A stretch of 64,000 nucleotides of DNA from Thiemannella venezuelensis (GCF_014203605.1 NZ_JACHJJ010000031.1:30600-94599); one strand, 5' to 3'. Shown: positions 32,744 through 41,554, counted from the stretch's first letter. Notes: generated by a model not told the origin, from the letters alone. Made by a program: numbers and translations.

Positions 32744-33619
32744 TCACGACTCCCCGTAGTCTTCCCACTGCCCTCTAACCACCCCGTCGGAATCCGGCAC
32801 CACGGCACACCACTTAGACAACTCCGATTCCCTAAGCATGAGTGAAAAACCCTCGGCAGTTACCTCGGAGAGATCATCGGCACCAAATGGATAGGCGCGA
32901 TAGGCCAGTTCCCCGGGTGACAGCGGAGCTTTGAAGGAGGTGAAGTCGTCATCCAGCAGAGCTGGTTCGATCCGCAGGTCCGGATCGGCAACAACGCAGA
33001 GGAGGGACCGGGGCCGGACGGCGTAGGCGATCTCCGCAGCGTTCTCCGGGGTCACCCGAAACCATCTGCAGCCGTAGGCCCCGTATGCCCAGCGTTCGCA
33101 CAACAGGATCACACTCTTGGTGGCAGCCTGCACCGTTGCCCAAAATCTGTCGTCCGCAGCAGCATCGACAAGTCTCGGCGCATCTACGGGCTCCGGCGCC
33201 GCAGTACACCAATCGAGACTCAATTCCCTGCCGTGGAGCCCAGTCAGATCATTAGCCAGCCTCGACGTCATATAGAGATGCATATTCCCATCCCATCCCG
33301 TCTCGACGCGAAGCCTTCCTTCCTTGGAGAGCCGACAATATGGCCCGTCTCCGACTGCCATACCTACGGCAAGGTCCACCGCTTCTGCTGTTTCGATTTC
33401 CAGCCCGTTACGGAGCCTGGAGTATTTTTCAGGAAGCGGCTGGTTTACGATCAAATCACCGACTTCCAGCACGTCTACACCGCTTGCCGTGATTACTCTC
33501 TCGAGCACACTGCGCAACTCCGCAGCATAGGCGATTTGTCCCCTCACGTCGACAGGCTCGACTTGCACACTCGCGCCACGAGGGCTGACGACAAGCTCCG
33601 ATGTTATTTGGCTATCCAC
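32744..33619 (-). CDS. Probable immunity protein of the Rhs toxin; new family
   Basis: A 291-residue acidic, cytoplasmic-looking protein with no signal peptide or membrane segment and no family I recognise. Its ATG lies inside the last codons of the toxin gene (16-base overlap), the classic position of an immunity gene of a polymorphic toxin. Features include many tryptophans and acidic residues (WCTAAPEPVDAPRLVDAAAD, FWATVQAATKSVILLCERW, EGFSLMLRESELSKW). GC content is lower than in the core genes, as for the toxin tip, pointing to joint transfer. Role: binds and blocks the toxin (inference from position). Confidence 0.7.
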   Translation of the reverse strand: MDSQITSELVVSPRGASVQVEPVDVRGQIAYAAELRSVLERVITASGVDVLEVGDLIVNQPLPEKYSRLRNGLEIETAEAVDLAVGMAVGDGPYCRLSKEGRLRVETGWDGNMHLYMTSRLANDLTGLHGRELSLDWCTAAPEPVDAPRLVDAAADDRFWATVQAATKSVILLCERWAYGAYGCRWFRVTPENAAEIAYAVRPRSLLCVVADPDLRIEPALLDDDFTSFKAPLSPGELAYRAYPFGADDLSEVTAEGFSLMLRESELSKWCAVVPDSDGVVRGQWEDYGES

Positions 33620-36234
33620 TTGAGGCCTCGCAGCTTTCCGTTCGAATAGTCCAAGTCGTACGTTCCGTCTCGGGCCGAATCCTTGGTCGATCTGAAGGGG
33701 TCTTTAAAATTAGCCCCCTTGAATATGCCTCCCTTGTGTCCATTTCTATCCCAGGTGATGTAGCGAGGATTCGCCTTCTTGTTCTCCCAGATGTGAGTTT
33801 TGGCTGCGGATCTCTTGCGGGTATTCGTGTATCCGAGGTGACTGGCGAGCTTCTCGGCTTGTTCGAGCGAGACCTTGTTGATGTTGCAGTTGTCGTTATG
33901 GACAAGGAGCGGTGTAGTTCCCTCCACCACATAATACGTGTGAAGGTCGGCGATGGTCAGGTTGTGGACACGCTGGGTGGTAGTCCACTTCTTGATCGCG
34001 GTGATCTGGACACGGGTGCCAGCTGGGGTCTGCAGCCACATGCCTGGCTGCAACTGGTCGGCCTCGACCCATTCGCGCACGGCCGGAACCCAGAAGGGGT
34101 GGCTGTCGGTTGCGACGATGTCGTTGCCACTGTCTCTGGCGCCTATGGTGATCTCGATGAGGTTTTTGACGCCGCTGCTGTTGATCAGCGCGGTGACGGT
34201 CTTGGATTCCGTCTCGCCGGTTTCCGGGTTGGTCGCGAGGACCTCATCGCCGATCTCGATGTCTTCGATTGGCTTTCGGGTGCCGTCGGCCATCAGGACG
34301 AGGGTGCCGGGAACGAAGCTGCTCTTACATGATTTTTTAAACCAGTTCGTGACAGCTTTTGCTCCTCTCTTGAGGAGTCTGCCCGCACCTCTCGTTCCGA
34401 GATCGATAACGAAATTCTGGCCGTTGCTTGCACCTTGGCGATACGCCTTGCTCTTAGTGCTATATCCCAGGATTTTGCCCTGTGTTTCGATCCTGCTGGT
34501 GTGGATCGAGCAGATATGCCCCGGCATTCTGATGCCAAATCCGCAAGCACTTGCAGGATTTCCGAAGAGTAGCCCCATGGCGTCGCTTACTCCATCAAGG
34601 AAGCCCATGACAGTGCTTTTGGTGCTTCCCGTGCTGGAGCTGCTCCCACTGCTGGAGCTAGAGCTGCTGCTGTAGGAGCTGACAGCGCTACTTCCCGCAC
34701 TCTTCGCGGTTCCAGAGTTGATCCTCGTGTAGCGTGCCGCTTCATCCTCTTCTGATTTTTGAGCGGCCTCGATGTACTTCTGCTTGGTCGCGCTGTCAGT
34801 TGTCTTGGCGGCCAACCGGTAAAGGCCATTGGTGCGCTGCGGGCAATCGCCGGGGACGCACTTGCCGGTGGGGTCGGCGTTGTTGACGGGGTTGTTGATT
34901 CCGTAGGTGTAGGCGTTGAGGCTCTGCGGCCCCTCCAGGGTTCCGTGAAGCGGGTCGACGCTGATGAAGCGGCCGATGGCCGGGTCGTATTCGCGGGCTC
35001 CCAGGTGGGTCAGGCCGGTGCTGGCATCCTGGGTGCCGCCGATGAAGCCGCGTTCACCCATCCAGTTGGTCGGCACGGTGCCGCGGGGCGCGCCGAAGGT
35101 GGTGAAGCGGCGGGTGGTGGTGGCCAGTGTGCTGCCGTTGATGGCGATCTGGGCGGTGCCGTGGTGGTCGGCCATCAGGTACTGCACGGTGCCGGCCTGG
35201 CGGACGGCGACGGTGGCGCCGTTGTGGTTGTAGTAGCGGGTGCCCTTGATGATGCCGGCGGCGTCGAGTTTGAGTTCGGAGCCGTCCGGCAGGTACAGGG
35301 TGGTGCCGCTCGCCTCGCGGCGGATCAGCCGGTTGCCGTCGGCGTCATACAGATACCCGGTGACCGCGCTGCCTTCGGTGACGCTGGCCAGGTGGCCTTC
35401 GGCGTCCCAGTCCAGCTTCTGCTGGCGGCCGCCGGTGGTGCGGCCGGTGGTGTTGCCGGAGGCGTCGTAGACGTAGGTGTCGGTGGAGGCGCCGTTCGGG
35501 CCGGTGGTGGCGACCTGGCGCAGGGCGTGCGGCTGCGCCGAGCCGGCGGCCGGGTAGCTGTAGGTGCGCGTCACGTCGCCGGCGGTGGTGTGCTGGACCT
35601 CTGTGGTGCGGTTGCCGGTGAGGTCGTAGCTGTAGGTGTTCCAGTACGGCGCCGCGCCGCCGATGAGCGCCTGGCTGGGGACCGCGGCGCAGGTGTTGTC
35701 GGCGGTACTGGCCGGGGTCCACTCCTCCGCGATGCGGTTGAGGTAGTCGTAGCGGAAGCACTGGACGTCGGCGGCCGCGCCGGCGATCGTCGGCGTGTCG
35801 GCGATCTTCGTGATGTTGCCGGACGGGTCGTAGCTGTAGCCGATGTCGGCGTCGCGGCCGGTGAAGGTCTCCCGGGTCAGGTAGGAGCGCTGCAGGCGGC
35901 GGGTGCCTTCTTCGTAGGTGAAGGTCTGCCAGATCTTGCGGCTCTGGGCCGACAGGGCCAGCGTGTACTGCAGGGTCTCGCCGGTGGGGGCATACCGGGA
36001 GTCGAGCACGTACGGGCGTAGTCCGGTCAGGGTAGTGGCGAAGCCGAGTGCGTCGTGGCCGTACTTGAGGGTCTCGGCCGGCATGTTGCCCTTGGCCGGC
36101 ATCGTCTGGGTGGCCAGGCTGCCGTCGACCTTGTAGGTGGAGCCGAAGGTGTAGGTGCCGGCCAGGGTCTTTTCGCTGGCTGGGATGGTCAGGCTGGTGC
36201 CGGTGGGCCGGTAGGCGTCGTCGTAGCCGGTCAC
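33604..36234 (-). CDS. Rhs/YD-repeat polymorphic toxin: core, HINT and Ntox21-like tip, N-terminus truncated
   Basis: 876 residues. Residues 1-440 are YD/Rhs repeats ending with the core signature TGLTHLGAREYDPAIGRFIS and DPLHGTLEGPQSLNAYTYGINNPVNNADPTG (in part). A poly-serine linker follows near residue 525-545, then a pretoxin HINT domain (CKSSFVPGTLVLMADGTRKP, DIEIGDEVLATNPETGE, ATDSHPFWV, HTYYVVEGTTPLLVHN) that may autocleave, and a 95-residue tip (ASHLGYTNTRKRSAAKTHIW, RYITWDRNGHKGGIFKGA, ARDGTYDLDYSNG) that resembles Ntox21, a predicted RNase. No signal peptide and few repeats: normal Rhs proteins have 1500-2500 residues, so the 5' part is lost at about 36262, where another gene ends. 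GTG start is arbitrary. Confidence 0.85.
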   Translation of the reverse strand: MTGYDDAYRPTGTSLTIPASEKTLAGTYTFGSTYKVDGSLATQTMPAKGNMPAETLKYGHDALGFATTLTGLRPYVLDSRYAPTGETLQYTLALSAQSRKIWQTFTYEEGTRRLQRSYLTRETFTGRDADIGYSYDPSGNITKIADTPTIAGAAADVQCFRYDYLNRIAEEWTPASTADNTCAAVPSQALIGGAAPYWNTYSYDLTGNRTTEVQHTTAGDVTRTYSYPAAGSAQPHALRQVATTGPNGASTDTYVYDASGNTTGRTTGGRQQKLDWDAEGHLASVTEGSAVTGYLYDADGNRLIRREASGTTLYLPDGSELKLDAAGIIKGTRYYNHNGATVAVRQAGTVQYLMADHHGTAQIAINGSTLATTTRRFTTFGAPRGTVPTNWMGERGFIGGTQDASTGLTHLGAREYDPAIGRFISVDPLHGTLEGPQSLNAYTYGINNPVNNADPTGKCVPGDCPQRTNGLYRLAAKTTDSATKQKYIEAAQKSEEDEAARYTRINSGTAKSAGSSAVSSYSSSSSSSSGSSSSTGSTKSTVMGFLDGVSDAMGLLFGNPASACGFGIRMPGHICSIHTSRIETQGKILGYSTKSKAYRQGASNGQNFVIDLGTRGAGRLLKRGAKAVTNWFKKSCKSSFVPGTLVLMADGTRKPIEDIEIGDEVLATNPETGETESKTVTALINSSGVKNLIEITIGARDSGNDIVATDSHPFWVPAVREWVEADQLQPGMWLQTPAGTRVQITAIKKWTTTQRVHNLTIADLHTYYVVEGTTPLLVHNDNCNINKVSLEQAEKLASHLGYTNTRKRSAAKTHIWENKKANPRYITWDRNGHKGGIFKGANFKDPFRSTKDSARDGTYDLDYSNGKLRGLKWIAK

Positions 36235-36259
36235 CGCGTTGGTGTAGGCCTGGGTGCGG

Positions 36260-36634
36260 CTATCGGGCGTGGCCGGAGAGCAGGGCGGTCCAGATCACCA
36301 GGGCTTCGGCGGCGGGCCAGGGCGGGGTGTGGTGGATCTGCGGCCGGCCGTCGAGCTGGACGGTGCGGCGGATAAAGCCGCGTCCGGCGCCGGTGTGCAG
36401 TTCGTAGACGGTGGCCCGGCAGGCGCAGGTCCAGGCCACCGCCCGCGCCCGCGTCAGGGCCGGGTACGGCTCGCACCAGTCCAGGTGCAGGTGGTCGCGC
36501 TGAGCCATGGCCACGTGCGGGCTGACGCAGCCGCTGTTCAGCACGGTCACGACACCTTCCCGGCGATCGGTTCGGCCAGGGCCGCCGGGCATCGCTGGCT
36601 CGCTCGGCTGGTGCCGGTGGTGCTCATGGCTCAA
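36260..36634 (-). CDS. Hypothetical 124-residue protein of an XRE-linked cassette
   Basis: A small protein with two cysteines and several histidines and tryptophans (RDHLHLDWCEPYPALTRARA, WTCACRATVYELHTGAGRGF, PWPAAEALVIWTALLSGHAR); no family recognised. AGGAGGGACTTGAGCC precedes the ATG, and the gene overlaps the end of the 69-residue gene upstream. Its stop lies at the point where the Rhs homology starts, so a deletion or insertion boundary is very near; the C-terminus may be complete. Confidence 0.55.
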   Translation of the reverse strand: MSHEHHRHQPSEPAMPGGPGRTDRREGVVTVLNSGCVSPHVAMAQRDHLHLDWCEPYPALTRARAVAWTCACRATVYELHTGAGRGFIRRTVQLDGRPQIHHTPPWPAAEALVIWTALLSGHAR

Positions 36635-36833
36635 GTCCCTCCTGGTCGCGGAGGTGCTGGGCGAGTTCGGGGACGTCGTCGGCGTCGATCGTCCGGCAGA
36701 GCCCGCGGTCGAGTTCGGCGTCGGTGAGGTGGCGGCCGGTGCGGGTGGCCCACAGCCGTCCGGCGGAACTGCGCCAGATGCACCATCCGGGAAAGGCCGC
36801 TTGGAGGTCTTGCAGGATCACAGGGGTTGACAT
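36624..36833 (-). CDS. Hypothetical 69-residue acidic protein
   Basis: LQAAFPGWCIWRSSAGRLWA followed by TDAELDRGLCRTIDADDVPE. Small acidic proteins of this look are common next to XRE-type regulators in actinomycetes. No function known. It overlaps the 124-residue gene by 11 bases and is divergent from the XRE gene at 36950. Confidence 0.55.
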   Translation of the reverse strand: MSTPVILQDLQAAFPGWCIWRSSAGRLWATRTGRHLTDAELDRGLCRTIDADDVPELAQHLRDQEGLEP

Positions 36834-36949
36834 GGAGCTAGCGTCGTTCTGATCTGTGTGACGAACCCACCGCGTTCCGCGGACGTCCGGGACGTTCCGA
36901 AGTTAGGGTCGAAAACGTCCCTGACGTCCTCAGTCTCTCGGGGTATACC

Positions 36950-37726
36950 GTGGCAAACGTCCCCCTGCGCCGCGCAATGCTCGACGCGAAGCTCAGCAAC
37001 CAAAGCCTGGCCGACCGCTGCGAGGTGGACGTCAAGACGGTGGAACGCTGGCTGCAGGACGAGACGCGCATTCCTCATCTCCGCCACCAGTGGGCCGCTG
37101 CCGAGGCATTAGGAGTTGATACGTCCGTGTTGTGGCCAGACGCCATCCGTAACACCGTCAAGACCGGGCCGGACCGGGAAGTCCTGACCGTCTACCCCTA
37201 CCGCTCCGCCTGCCCGAAGTCGGTCTGGCGCAACCTGATCAGCACGGCCCGCAACGAGATCGTGTTCGCCGGATACACCAACTACTTCCTGTGGCTGGAG
37301 CACCCCAACCTCGCCAAGGTCCTGCGGCGCAAAGCCGAGCAGGGCTGCAAGGTCCGGTTCCTGATCGGCGACCCGGACAGCGAGGTCACCCGTCACCGCG
37401 AGGAGGCCGAGGGCGTGCCGCTGACGGTCTCCACCCGCATCCGGATCACCCTGTCGGAGATCGAGCAGGTACGCGGAGTGCCCGGCATCGAGGCCCGGTT
37501 CGGCGACGAGCACATCGCGATGAGCGTCTTCCGCTTCGACTCCGAGATGCTGGTCACCCCGCATCTGGCCAAGCTCGTCGGGCACGACTCGCCGATGCTG
37601 CACCTGCGCCGCTACCAGGACGACGGGCTGTTCGACCGGTTCGGCTACCACGCCTCCGAACTGTGGAGCAACGGCCGCGACATCTGGGCGGACGACGACC
37701 GCCTCTCCCCGTCGCAGTCGCTGTAG
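36950..37726 (+). CDS. XRE-family regulator with DUF5919/phospholipase-like sensor domain
   Basis: 258 residues. N-terminal Cro/C1 helix-turn-helix (MLDAKLSNQSLADRCEVDVKTVERWLQDET in part, residues 9-40) followed by a domain from residue 85 with FAGYTNYFLWLEHPNLAKVL, GCKVRFLIGDPDSEVTRHRE and an HIAMSVFRFD stretch, resembling DUF5919/PLD-like folds that may sense a small molecule. Start is GTG close behind a TATACC box, so a very short leader is possible. It is divergent from the two small genes to its left, which may be its targets. Confidence 0.75.
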   Translation: MANVPLRRAMLDAKLSNQSLADRCEVDVKTVERWLQDETRIPHLRHQWAAAEALGVDTSVLWPDAIRNTVKTGPDREVLTVYPYRSACPKSVWRNLISTARNEIVFAGYTNYFLWLEHPNLAKVLRRKAEQGCKVRFLIGDPDSEVTRHREEAEGVPLTVSTRIRITLSEIEQVRGVPGIEARFGDEHIAMSVFRFDSEMLVTPHLAKLVGHDSPMLHLRRYQDDGLFDRFGYHASELWSNGRDIWADDDRLSPSQSL

Positions 37727-37782
37727 AACGGCGTCAGAGGAAGGCCTCGTCCGATGAACGGCAAGCCCGTCCGGCGGATCGA

Positions 37783-38289
37783 TCAGAGGACGAGCTCGTA
37801 CTCGACCTGGTCGATCGGGTTGCCGTCACCGAAGTCGTGGCCGCGGACCATGCCGGACTCGGTGAAACCGCTCTTCGCATAGAAGCGGCGGGACCGGGGC
37901 GTGTGGCGCAGGGTCCACAGGTGCACCCGGCGGAAGCCGTTCTCGCGGATCCTGTCCAGGGAGGCGGCCATCAGGGTGCTTGCGATGCCGGTGCCCCACC
38001 CGTCCGGGTGGCCGTAGAAGCCGAAGATCTCCGCTGACTCCGGCAGCGCCGGCGAGGAGCCGAAGTAGGAGAAGGCCAGCGGCCGTCCGTCCAGCGCGGC
38101 CAGCATGACGGTGTCCTTGTCCTCGGTGAGCACGTCCTTCCACTTGTGGCGCCGGTGCCTCACCGCTTCGGCGAAGAAGCCCGGAGGGAAGAAGTCGGCA
38201 TAGGCGGTCTTCCACGACTCCGCATGGATCTCACCCAGCGCGTCCCCGTCTCCCGTGGACGCCGGGGCCACTGTGAAGACTCCAGTCAC
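37783..38289 (-). CDS. GNAT-family N-acetyltransferase
   Basis: Acetyl-CoA-dependent acetyltransferase of 168 residues. The acetyl-CoA loop reads FYGHPDGWGTGIASTLMAAS, preceded by AALDGRPLAFSYFGSSPALP and followed by GFRRVHLWTLRHTPRSRRFYAKSGF, all standard GNAT features. The GTG start overlaps the TetR stop (GTGA), so it is co-transcribed with that regulator; the substrate (amino group of a drug, peptide or metabolite) is unknown. Confidence 0.88.
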   Translation of the reverse strand: MTGVFTVAPASTGDGDALGEIHAESWKTAYADFFPPGFFAEAVRHRRHKWKDVLTEDKDTVMLAALDGRPLAFSYFGSSPALPESAEIFGFYGHPDGWGTGIASTLMAASLDRIRENGFRRVHLWTLRHTPRSRRFYAKSGFTESGMVRGHDFGDGNPIDQVEYELVL

Positions 38290-39095
38290 AAGATCACAGT
38301 ACCGGAACCGCCGGGCGGGCGGGTTCTCGATTCGATGCCGTCGAGGAGAATCGCCAGGCCGCCGGTGAACGCCTCCCGGGCCTCCCGCTCCCAGCGCGGC
38401 TCCGGGCCGGCCGACGGCGGCGCCTGGGCGGAGAGCCGGGCCGAGAGCGGGAACCGGTCGGCGAAGTCGGGGACGAGCCGGTGGAGGAGGCCGGCCCGGA
38501 GCGTCCACCACTCCCGGTCGGGGGTCCCCGTCGTCCCGGCGGCCGACCGGGCCTCCGCCGCGGCCTGCGCCGAGCCCCTGACCAGGCTGAACAGAGAGCC
38601 GACGGCCGGTCGCACGGCCACCGGCTCCAGTCCCGCCGCGTCGAGGATCCGCAGGACGGCCTCCAGGACGCCCTGCTCGTGCGGGCCGAGCACCGGACGG
38701 GCGTGGGAGACCTGCAGGAGCCAGGGGTGGCGCAGGTACAGCGCGCGGAGCCCGTGCGCCCAGGACTCCGCGGCGGCCCGCCATCCACCGGACAGGTCGT
38801 GCTCGGCGGGCGTCTCCGCGTGGGCCTGGTCGTACATCAGGTCGACCAGTTCCCGCTTGGAGGGCACATAGGTGTAGAGCGACATGGCGGTACGGCCGAG
38901 CCGCTCGCCGACCGCCCGCATGGACAGGCCGTCCATCGTGCCCGCGTCGGCCACCGCGATCGCGGCGTCCACGATGGCGTCCACCGTCAGGCCGGGTTTG
39001 GGGCCGGGGGCCGTACGGGCGCCCTCGTCCACCGGGACGCGCCACAGCAGGGCCAGTGTCTTCTCCGGATCGCCCTGGCCCGCGTAGACGACCAT
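38286..39095 (-). CDS. TetR-family regulator with TetR_C-type ligand domain
   Basis: 269 residues. The helix-turn-helix (SMRAVGERLGRTAMSLYTYVPSKRELVDLM, in part) starts near residue 58 after a 40-residue N-terminal extension; the C-terminal domain resembles that of tetracycline repressor (HPWLLQVSHARPVLGPHEQG). Divergent from the alpha/beta hydrolase and coupled to the acetyltransferase gene, suggesting a small detoxification module controlled by it. Confidence 0.85.
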   Translation of the reverse strand: MVVYAGQGDPEKTLALLWRVPVDEGARTAPGPKPGLTVDAIVDAAIAVADAGTMDGLSMRAVGERLGRTAMSLYTYVPSKRELVDLMYDQAHAETPAEHDLSGGWRAAAESWAHGLRALYLRHPWLLQVSHARPVLGPHEQGVLEAVLRILDAAGLEPVAVRPAVGSLFSLVRGSAQAAAEARSAAGTTGTPDREWWTLRAGLLHRLVPDFADRFPLSARLSAQAPPSAGPEPRWEREAREAFTGGLAILLDGIESRTRPPGGSGTVIL

Positions 39096-39141
39096 CCCTC
39101 AACTCCTTACGACGTACGGTATTCTGGCGGACAGAAATAGC

Positions 39142-39152
39142 TTATGCCATAA
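39142..39152. promoter_or_regulatory. Small palindrome in the TetR/hydrolase divergent promoter region
   Basis: TTATG-C-CATAA, perfect 5-bp arms in an AT-rich patch 27 bases before the hydrolase ATG; candidate TetR operator or overlapping -10 region. Confidence 0.35.
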
Positions 39153-39178
39153 AGAGATGAGAGGCAGGGAGGACGACG

Positions 39179-40027
39179 ATGCCGACCGCGGTGCTGCACG
39201 ACGGATCCGCCATCGAGATCGAGGTCCACGGCGACGGACCGGCCGTCCTGCTGCCGGTGAACCCGGCGCCCGCCGAGGACGGCCCCCAGGCGGAGGAGAT
39301 GCGCAGGTGGGGCGCCGACCCCTCGCTCGGCCACTCCCTCGTCACCGGGCTGAGCGACGCCTTCCGCGTCATCGCCTTCGACTACGAGGGCCACGTCATG
39401 AGCACGCCGAAGGGCGGCACGCTCACCCCGGACAACGTCGCCCGCGACCTGCTCGCCGTCGCCGACGCGGCAGGCGCCGACCGCTTCGCCTACTACGGCT
39501 ACTCCTGGCTGGCCCTGGCCGGCATGCAGCTCGCGATCCGCACCGGCCGCCTCACCGCCCTGGTCATGGGCGGCTTCCCGCCGGCCGGCGGGCCCTACGC
39601 CGAGATGCTCGCCGTCACCGAGGCGGCCCACCGCATGGCCGCCGCGCCGCAGGAACCCGCCCGGCCGGCGGAGCCGGGTGACTGGTCGAACGTCTCGGTA
39701 TCCGCCTCACCGGACCAGACCCGCCAGTTCGTCACGCTCTACCGGGCACTGCAGGGCTTCGACGACCGGGCCGCGCAGGACCGGATCACCTGCCCCCGCC
39801 TGTGCTTCGCCGGGTCGGCCGACCGGATCGAGTACGGCCCGCAGTGGGGGGACGTGCGGGTGGACATCGCCGGGCCGCTCCTGCGGCGGCGCGCGGAGCT
39901 CGAAGAGCTCGGCTGGCAGGCGCGCGTCCTCGACGGCCTCGACCACATGCAGGCCATGCAGGCGGCCCGGGTCCTCCCGGTCGTCCGCCCCTGGCTCGCG
40001 GCCGTGCTCCCGGCCCTCCGGGACTGA
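39179..40027 (+). CDS. Alpha/beta-fold hydrolase
   Basis: 282 residues. Core strands and catalytic set: AFRVIAFDYEGHVMS, nucleophile serine in YYGYSWLALAGMQL (GxSxx-type, second glycine replaced by leucine), acid near LCFAGSADRIEYGP and histidine in LDGLDHMQAMQA. Substrate unknown. ATG with GGGAGGA nine bases before. Divergent from the TetR gene; likely induced by its ligand. Confidence 0.82.
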   Translation: MPTAVLHDGSAIEIEVHGDGPAVLLPVNPAPAEDGPQAEEMRRWGADPSLGHSLVTGLSDAFRVIAFDYEGHVMSTPKGGTLTPDNVARDLLAVADAAGADRFAYYGYSWLALAGMQLAIRTGRLTALVMGGFPPAGGPYAEMLAVTEAAHRMAAAPQEPARPAEPGDWSNVSVSASPDQTRQFVTLYRALQGFDDRAAQDRITCPRLCFAGSADRIEYGPQWGDVRVDIAGPLLRRRAELEELGWQARVLDGLDHMQAMQAARVLPVVRPWLAAVLPALRD

Positions 40028-40061
40028 TCCCGCCGGGCGGGCGACACGACCGGGGAGCGCG

Positions 40062-40286
40062 TCACTTCCGGTCCCGGAAGAAGGCGCGGACGTCGCCGGC
40101 GAACAGCTCGGGCTGCTCGGCCGGGAGGAAGTTGCCGCCGCGAGGGAACTCCGTCCAGTGGGTGACGGGCGCGTCCCGCTCGGCGTACCGGCGGACCGTG
40201 ATGTCGGTGACGCCGAGGGCGACGCCCAGCGGCACGGCCGACCTCTCCTTGGGGGCCCACGCCGACGGGTCGTGCGCAGTTTCCCA
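40062..40286 (-). pseudogene. C-terminal remnant of an epoxide-hydrolase-like gene cut by the IS
   Basis: About 74 residues (AVPLGVALGVTDITVRRYAE, APVTHWTEFPRGGNFLPAEQ, PELFAGDVRAFFRD) match the C-terminal end of alpha/beta epoxide hydrolases, including the region of the catalytic histidine replaced here by asparagine (RGGNF where RGGHF is usual). The reading frame runs into the right end of the IS605-type element at 40287. The 5' part was not found beyond the other IS end, so the gene was already deleted or was lost with the insertion. Confidence 0.8.
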
Positions 40287-40430
40287 TTGACGCGCTCCCC
40301 GGTCTGAAGGCCGGGGATTCAGCCCGTGCCGCGCATACGGCACCTCTGCGGCTTCCTGTTTCACCGGGTTCTGCCCTCCGCTAGGCGGCGGGTCTTACAG
40401 ACCCTCCGTAGGCGTTTAACCTCTCCGCCC
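40287..40430 (-). ncRNA. Predicted right-end guide RNA (omega/reRNA) of TnpB
   Basis: In IS605 elements the 3' end of tnpB and the right end are transcribed as a guide RNA. Here the last codons of tnpB, the segment to the end hairpin and TCAA are strongly conserved between the intact and decayed copies although the coding part in between is deleted in the latter. The guide would start just outside, reading TGGGAAACTGCGCACGACCC from 40286 downwards. Confidence 0.55.
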
Positions 40431-41532
40431 GTCCGGCGGCGAGGATGTTGATCGCGGCGTTGACGTCCCGGTTGTGGACCGCTCCGCAGGCACAGGTCCA
40501 GGTTCGGACGTCGAGTGGCATGGACTCGGCGACCACCCCGCAGGCTCCGCACTTCTTCGACGACGGGAACCAGCGGTCGATCTTCACGAGGGCCCGGCCG
40601 TACCGCGCGGCCTTGTAGGCGAGCATCGCCGTGAACCGGCCCCAGCCCGCATCATGGACGGACTTCGCCAGCCTTGTGCGGGCCAGGCCTTTGACACACA
40701 GGTCCTCCACATACACCGCTTGGTTCTCGCGGATGATCTGCGTGGAGAGCTTGTGCGCGAAGTCCCGGCGCGCGTCGGCCACCTTCGCGTGCGCCCTGGC
40801 GACCTTGACGACGGCCTTCTTCCTGTTCGCCGACCCCTTCGCCTTGCGGGACAGGGCCTGCTGGGCCTTCTTCAACCGTCGTTCGGCACGGCGCAGGAAA
40901 CGCGGGTTGTCGATCTTCCGGCCATCGGAGAGCACTGCGAAATGCGCAAGTCCCAGGTCGATGCCCACCTCGGAGGCCGTCTCGGGCAGCGGCTCGTCGC
41001 TCGTCTGCACAACGAAGCTCGCGAAGTACCGGCCTGAGGCGTCCTTGACGACCGTCACGCTGGAGGGCTCGGACGGCAGGTCCCGCGACCAGCGCACGTC
41101 CACATCCCCGATCTTCGGCAGGCGCAGCCTCCCGCCCGCCGTGATCGAGAAGCACGCGTTCTTCGTGAACCGGATGGCCTGCCGGGAATCCCTTTTGGAC
41201 CGGAACCGAGGAGCGGCGATCTTCGGCCCTTTGCGCCTGCCGGAGACCGAGGCGAAGAAGTTGCGGAACGCGGTGTTCAGATCGGCCAGCGCCTGCTGAA
41301 GAACCACGGCCGAGACCTCGCCCAGCCACGCCCGTTCCGGCGTCGTCTTCGCCGCTGTGATCACCTGCTTGGACAGGTCGGCGTCCGAGACGTACGGCAG
41401 GCCGTGAGCGCGGGCTTGCTGTCGGGCGCGCAGTCCGTCGTTGTACACCGTCCGCGCGCACCCGAACGCCCGCGCCAGCGCCTGGCGCTGAGGTGGCGAC
41501 GGGTAGAGGCGGACGTTGTACCGCAGCTGCAT
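40381..41532 (-). CDS. tnpB: TnpB RNA-guided nuclease of IS605-type element
   Basis: 383 residues, complete. N-terminal HTH/wedge region (MQLRYNVRLYPSPPQRQALA), the RuvC acids D192 (GIDLGLAHFAVL), E276 (AVYVEDLCVKGL) and D356 (NRDVNAAINIL), and a zinc finger with C328, C331, C347 and C349. All catalytic residues are present, so it should be active as an RNA-guided DNA nuclease that maintains the element. It is divergent from tnpA, with 22 bases between the two starts. The 3' end of the gene overlaps the predicted guide RNA. Confidence 0.95.
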   Translation of the reverse strand: MQLRYNVRLYPSPPQRQALARAFGCARTVYNDGLRARQQARAHGLPYVSDADLSKQVITAAKTTPERAWLGEVSAVVLQQALADLNTAFRNFFASVSGRRKGPKIAAPRFRSKRDSRQAIRFTKNACFSITAGGRLRLPKIGDVDVRWSRDLPSEPSSVTVVKDASGRYFASFVVQTSDEPLPETASEVGIDLGLAHFAVLSDGRKIDNPRFLRRAERRLKKAQQALSRKAKGSANRKKAVVKVARAHAKVADARRDFAHKLSTQIIRENQAVYVEDLCVKGLARTRLAKSVHDAGWGRFTAMLAYKAARYGRALVKIDRWFPSSKKCGACGVVAESMPLDVRTWTCACGAVHNRDVNAAINILAAGRAERLNAYGGSVRPAA

Positions 41533-41554
41533 CCCATGATCCTAGCATTGGTTT

